NCBI GenBank assembly: GCA_015520475.1
Contig: WAQA01000044.1
Coordinates: forward strand, 1-16,943
Length of the DNA: 16,943 nt
Direction: 5' to 3'
From: Candidatus Bathyarchaeota archaeon
Lineage (GTDB): Archaea; Thermoproteota; Bathyarchaeia; Bathyarchaeales; WAQA01
The notes under the pieces are model-generated. The model saw only the letters and a list, made by a program, of their open reading frames with translations. It did not search any database and was not told the origin of the DNA. The position numbers were made by a program, and so were the translations under genes. Shown here piece after piece: positions 13,841-16,943 of the stretch. Numbering within the stretch: the first letter of the stretch is position 1; each line of letters starts with the position of its first letter.

Positions 13841-15217
13841 TCAGTGATACATAAGTTTCTCTTCATATCTTCTCAGGTGTTCAGTGGCTTCGCTTATGTC
13901 CATAAAGAGCGAATCAACCCTTTCAACATCCTCAAGCGTAATCGTATCGCGTTTCATGAGCTTCGCGTTTTGAGCCGCTAGACTGAGCAATTGAACCGCG
14001 TATCTGAGGGATGTTTTAGAACCTATATCCTTGAGTCTCTCCAGAGCTTCCTCCTCCAGTTTTATGTTCTCCTCTTTGGATCTTATTCGGAGGATCTCCT
14101 TTATGCTTTCTGAATCATATTCATGGGTTGCAATTATCACTGAACGATCTATTAGGTCAAGTGGGAATCCCATCGGACTCTTAACGTCTGTTCCACGGAT
14201 AGTGGTTATTCCCCTATTTGTAGCTAAGATTATTATTGGTACAAGCTCACTTTCCAATGCTCTTCCTAGAAAGCTGAAGGCTTCTAGATCTAGTAGGTGA
14301 CTGTCATCTATAAAGAGCACTCCGGGATGGATATAGGCCTTTCCTTCGTCAACCATCTTCTTCACTTGTTCATCGACAGCCGCCCTTATCTCTGGATCTA
14401 TCTCCTTAGATTCTGATCCACCGAAGAATAGGGAGAATAGGCCACCGCCCATTCTGCTCCTAGCGTTGATCTCATCCATATCCGCTAGGGTAAGCATATA
14501 CACGAATTCCTTTTCTTTTAGAACCTCTCCTGACGGCCTAGGAACCTTCTGTCTAGTGTCAACATCATACGTTTTTCCCTTTGCGCTTTCCAGACTTAAA
14601 CCTAGATTTGCAACTCTTCCGGTCTCAGCGTCTATTTGAATCACACTTCCAACAGTTATTCCCTGCTGTATTATCTGCTGGGCTATTGAAGAACCAGCTT
14701 CAATAGTCTTTTCCTGCTGCGTAGTTTTTAATGTTATCCTTACACTCTCCGGAACTTTCTGGTATGGATTGTATGGGTGGGGAGCTGTCCTGATATCTAT
14801 ATCAGTAACTTCACCCTCGTAGACTTTTCTCATCTCATGTATCTCGACACCGATACATTTCCTGATGGCTTCAATTAATATCTCAGTCTTTTTTCTTTCA
14901 CTGCTGTATATTTCACTTCCACTCATCTGTATGAACGGTACGTTTGGTCCAAGCTCCTTTGAGATTGCAACAGCTATCGCTGTTTTTCCTGTTCCAGGAG
15001 GGCCTGCCAGAATAACGGTTTTGCCGCTGAGCTTTCCCTCCTTTATCATTTGAACAACTAGTCCAGCTGCTTCTCTGGCCCTTTCCTGACCTACCATTCC
15101 ATCCTTAACTTTCACAGCCTTTAGATTCTCATCTAACCCTAAACCTTTGATGTGAGTGTGAGCTCCTATACGCTCAAATCTACGGGCTTCTGTGGACACC
15201 TCCCTAATTTCTGCCAT
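13841..15217 (-). CDS. TIP49/RuvB-like (RuvBL) AAA+ ATPase
   Basis: Archaeal relative of eukaryotic RUVBL1/RUVBL2 (pontin/reptin), 458 residues as in the family. N-terminal signature RIGAHTHIKGLGLDE (16-30); MVGQERAREAAG (41-52); Walker A GPPGTGKT (72-79, K78). The long OB-type insertion domain II (about 130-255) that distinguishes TIP49 from bacterial RuvB is present. Walker B is VLFIDDSHLLD (300-310), sensor I LATNRG (331-336, N334), and the sensor II arginine R405 is in SLRYAVQLL. The usual Walker B is FIDEVHMLD; here the catalytic glutamate position is D305. Start ATG at 15217 with GGAGGT (15228-15223) five bases upstream. It lies 51 bases behind the thermosome gene and could be read through from it. 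The role in archaea is undefined; chromatin, snoRNP-like or complex-assembly functions are known only in eukaryotes. Confidence 0.93.
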   Translation of the reverse strand: MAEIREVSTEARRFERIGAHTHIKGLGLDENLKAVKVKDGMVGQERAREAAGLVVQMIKEGKLSGKTVILAGPPGTGKTAIAVAISKELGPNVPFIQMSGSEIYSSERKKTEILIEAIRKCIGVEIHEMRKVYEGEVTDIDIRTAPHPYNPYQKVPESVRITLKTTQQEKTIEAGSSIAQQIIQQGITVGSVIQIDAETGRVANLGLSLESAKGKTYDVDTRQKVPRPSGEVLKEKEFVYMLTLADMDEINARSRMGGGLFSLFFGGSESKEIDPEIRAAVDEQVKKMVDEGKAYIHPGVLFIDDSHLLDLEAFSFLGRALESELVPIIILATNRGITTIRGTDVKSPMGFPLDLIDRSVIIATHEYDSESIKEILRIRSKEENIKLEEEALERLKDIGSKTSLRYAVQLLSLAAQNAKLMKRDTITLEDVERVDSLFMDISEATEHLRRYEEKLMYH

Positions 15218-15239
15218 AAGAAACCTCCAAGCGACGAGA

Positions 15240-15260
15240 TTGTTTAATTATTAAAAAGAA
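15240..15260 (-). promoter_or_regulatory. AT-rich element between thermosome and TIP49 genes (terminator and/or promoter)
   Basis: On the minus strand CTTCTTTTTAATAATTAAAC follows the thermosome stop. The T5 run can act as a terminator, and TTTTTAATAATTAAA could serve as a weak TATA region for the TIP49 gene, placing a transcript start near 15225-15230. The sequence does not decide between the two. Confidence 0.35.
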
Positions 15261-15268
15261 GAGAGCCT

Positions 15269-16943
15269 TTAGAATTCTGTGGATTCGCTTTCTTCTCCGC
15301 CTTTCTCAGATTCCCCTGTCTTCTCCTCTTCCTTCGGTTTGGAAGCGGCTATTACATCATCTATCCTTAGGATCATTGATGCTGCCTCAGCCGCTGATTT
15401 TATCGCCTGCTCCTTGACGCTCAATGGTTCAATGACTCCTTTCTCGTACATGTCAACGACTTTCCCGGTGAATACGTCGACTCCCATCACATGGCCGCCT
15501 TCCTTCTCATGGCTTGCCCTGAGCTCCACCATGATATCTATAGGCTCAAGCCCTGCATTTTCAGCTAATGTCTTAGGAATGACTTCTATCGCATCTGAGA
15601 AGGCTTCAATCGCCAGCTGCTCCCGCCCTCCAATCTTTGCTGCGTAATCTCTGATTTCCTTCGCTACTTCAGCTTCAGCTGCTCCTCCTCCCGCAAGCAC
15701 CTTGTTCTTTTGAATTACATCCGCTATTACTGAGAGAGCATCATGCATAGCTCTTTCAGCTTCGTCAACCATCCTCTCCAGGCCAGCCCTTATCAAGATT
15801 GAAACTGACCTTGGATCCTTGCATCCCTGTATGAAGACCATCTTGTCATCCCCTACCTTCCTCTCCTCCACCAGCTCTGCATAGCCTAGATCCTCTGGTT
15901 TTAGATCATCTAGGTTTGTCACTATTCTTCCACCTGTGGCTCTTGAGAGTTTCTCCATGTCTGACTCCTTTGCTCTTCTAACAGCCAGTATCCCCTCTTT
16001 CGCTAGGAAGTGCTGAGCCATATCATCTATTCCCTTCTGGCAGATCACAACGTTTGCTCCGACCTTCTTAATCTTATCAACCATCTCCCTAAGTATCTGC
16101 GTCTCTTGATCTAGGAACGCCTTCATCTGGGATGGATCTCTTATCCTGATCTCTGCGCTGAACTCTGTCTTTTCAACTTCTAATGGAGCATTGATCAATG
16201 CTATCTTTGCATTCTCTATTCTCTTAGGCATTCCAGCATGAACAACTTCTTTGTCTAAGATTATACCTCTAACAAGCTCCGTGTCTAGAAGGCTCTTTCC
16301 TTCCTTCTTAATTATTTGGATGTTGTCGATGTCAGCAACCCATCGGTCTCCTCTCTTCTCAGCTATCTGTTTAACGGCATCTATCGCTATCTCCGCAAGA
16401 TGCTCCCTTGCATTCCCCACAGCCTTACTTCCCATCGATGTTATGGCCACTTTCTTTAGGGTTTCCCTGTCATCCAAGTCCACTGTTTTGCTGATTCTAT
16501 CAAGTACTTCCATCGCTTTCTGCGTGGCTTTTCTGTATCCGCTGACTATCACTGTTGGATGGATGTTCTGGTCAAGTAGATCCTCCGCCTTCTTTAGTAG
16601 TTCTCCAGCTATTACAACGGCCGTTGTCGTTCCATCCCCGACCATGTCATCCTGTGTCTTGGCAACCTCAACCATCATCTTAGCAGCTGGATGCTCAACA
16701 TCTATCTCGTCAAGTATTGTTGCTCCGTCATTCGTTATTGTTATGTCGCCGAGGCTGTCGATTAGCATCTTATCCATTCCTCTTGGACCTAACGTTGACC
16801 TGATGGATTCAGCTATTATCCTAGCAGCCATTATGTTATTCCTTTGAGCCTCTCGACCTCTACTTCTGGATGTTCCTTCCTTCAGAATTATTACAGGCTG
16901 CCCAGCTTGAGTTGCTAAATACGCGATATTAATATCTTCCTCC
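15269..16943 (-). CDS. Thermosome subunit (archaeal group II chaperonin), 5' end at or beyond the window edge
   Basis: ATP-driven folding chaperonin subunit of the TCP-1/thermosome family, assembling into double rings in the cytoplasm. The first ATG in frame (16831) is internal: the codons before it read GQPVIILKEGTSRSRGREAQ and then RNNI, the conserved thermosome N-terminus. The frame stays open to the edge, giving 557 visible residues, about full length. In that numbering: RSTLGPRGMDKML (48-60), GDGTTTAVV with catalytic D103, the apical domain in the middle, VLAGGGAAEAEVA and AIEAFSDAIEVIPKTLAENAG in the second half of the equatorial domain, and an acidic C-terminal tail (EEEKTGESEKGGEESESTEF) in place of Gly-Gly-Met repeats. 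A GGAGG at the very edge (16943-16939) precedes ATT at 16933-16931, a possible non-standard start; a normal ATG may lie just outside. Confidence 0.94.
   Translation of the reverse strand, partial: EEDINIAYLATQAGQPVIILKEGTSRSRGREAQRNNIMAARIIAESIRSTLGPRGMDKMLIDSLGDITITNDGATILDEIDVEHPAAKMMVEVAKTQDDMVGDGTTTAVVIAGELLKKAEDLLDQNIHPTVIVSGYRKATQKAMEVLDRISKTVDLDDRETLKKVAITSMGSKAVGNAREHLAEIAIDAVKQIAEKRGDRWVADIDNIQIIKKEGKSLLDTELVRGIILDKEVVHAGMPKRIENAKIALINAPLEVEKTEFSAEIRIRDPSQMKAFLDQETQILREMVDKIKKVGANVVICQKGIDDMAQHFLAKEGILAVRRAKESDMEKLSRATGGRIVTNLDDLKPEDLGYAELVEERKVGDDKMVFIQGCKDPRSVSILIRAGLERMVDEAERAMHDALSVIADVIQKNKVLAGGGAAEAEVAKEIRDYAAKIGGREQLAIEAFSDAIEVIPKTLAENAGLEPIDIMVELRASHEKEGGHVMGVDVFTGKVVDMYEKGVIEPLSVKEQAIKSAAEAASMILRIDDVIAASKPKEEEKTGESEKGGEESESTEF

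Noticed and set aside
15269..16831. ATG at 16831 as the thermosome start (520 residues)
   Set aside because: The upstream codons encode the conserved GQPVIILKEGTSRSRGREAQ segment, so the gene runs to the window edge.
16925..16936. Perfect 12-base palindrome GATATTAATATC near the right edge
   Set aside because: It lies within the coding frame of the thermosome N-terminus or its start region, is AT-rich, and may be chance; only one copy was noticed.
1..16943. Mobile element, CRISPR array or defence island
   Set aside because: No transposase, integrase, regularly spaced repeats or terminal inverted repeats were seen; gene content is housekeeping and uniform in character.

Overview
The window reads as a chromosomal segment from an archaeon, most likely from the Thermoproteota/TACK side. 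The evidence is a thermosome subunit, a TIP49/RuvB-like ATPase, an AMP phosphorylase of the archaeal nucleotide-degradation type, a complete LysW-dependent lysine cluster, BRE/TATA-type promoters instead of -35/-10 boxes, and purine-rich ribosome binding sites matching the archaeal 16S tail. The exact lineage cannot be fixed from the sequence alone. All genes look chromosomal and vertically inherited. I saw no insertion sequence, tRNA, rRNA, CRISPR array or phage gene.

Left part (1-5434): the amino-group-carrier-protein pathway for lysine (and possibly arginine/ornithine) biosynthesis. A truncated Lrp/AsnC-type regulator (LysM-like) points left off the edge. A divergent control region of about 150 bases follows, with two TATA boxes and a 12-base-period tandem repeat. 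Then lysW, lysX, lysY, lysZ, lysJ and lysK run rightwards with overlaps or gaps of a few bases. LysW carries alpha-aminoadipate (or glutamate) on its C-terminal glutamate. LysX loads it, LysZ phosphorylates, LysY reduces, LysJ transaminates, and LysK releases the product.

Middle part (5435-8430): after a T-rich terminator and a new TATA box comes a rightward group. It contains a four-helix membrane protein of unknown family, an ArsB/NhaD/DASS-type permease, two very small uncharacterised proteins linked by an ATGA overlap, and a metallo-beta-lactamase-fold hydrolase.

Right part (8485-16943, all leftward): a HAD-fold hydrolase and AMP phosphorylase; then the TldD/TldE protease pair as a two-gene operon; then a TIP49/RuvBL AAA+ ATPase; then a thermosome subunit whose start lies at or just beyond the right edge.

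The main unexpected observation concerns translation starts. Three highly conserved genes (lysW, lysJ and perhaps the thermosome) have no ATG, GTG or TTG where protein conservation says they should begin. Each instead has ATA/ATT/TTA, CTG or ATT just behind a Shine-Dalgarno-like sequence. Conventional start calling gives lysW a spurious-looking 27-residue N-terminal extension that covers a good promoter, and cuts 45 residues off lysJ.
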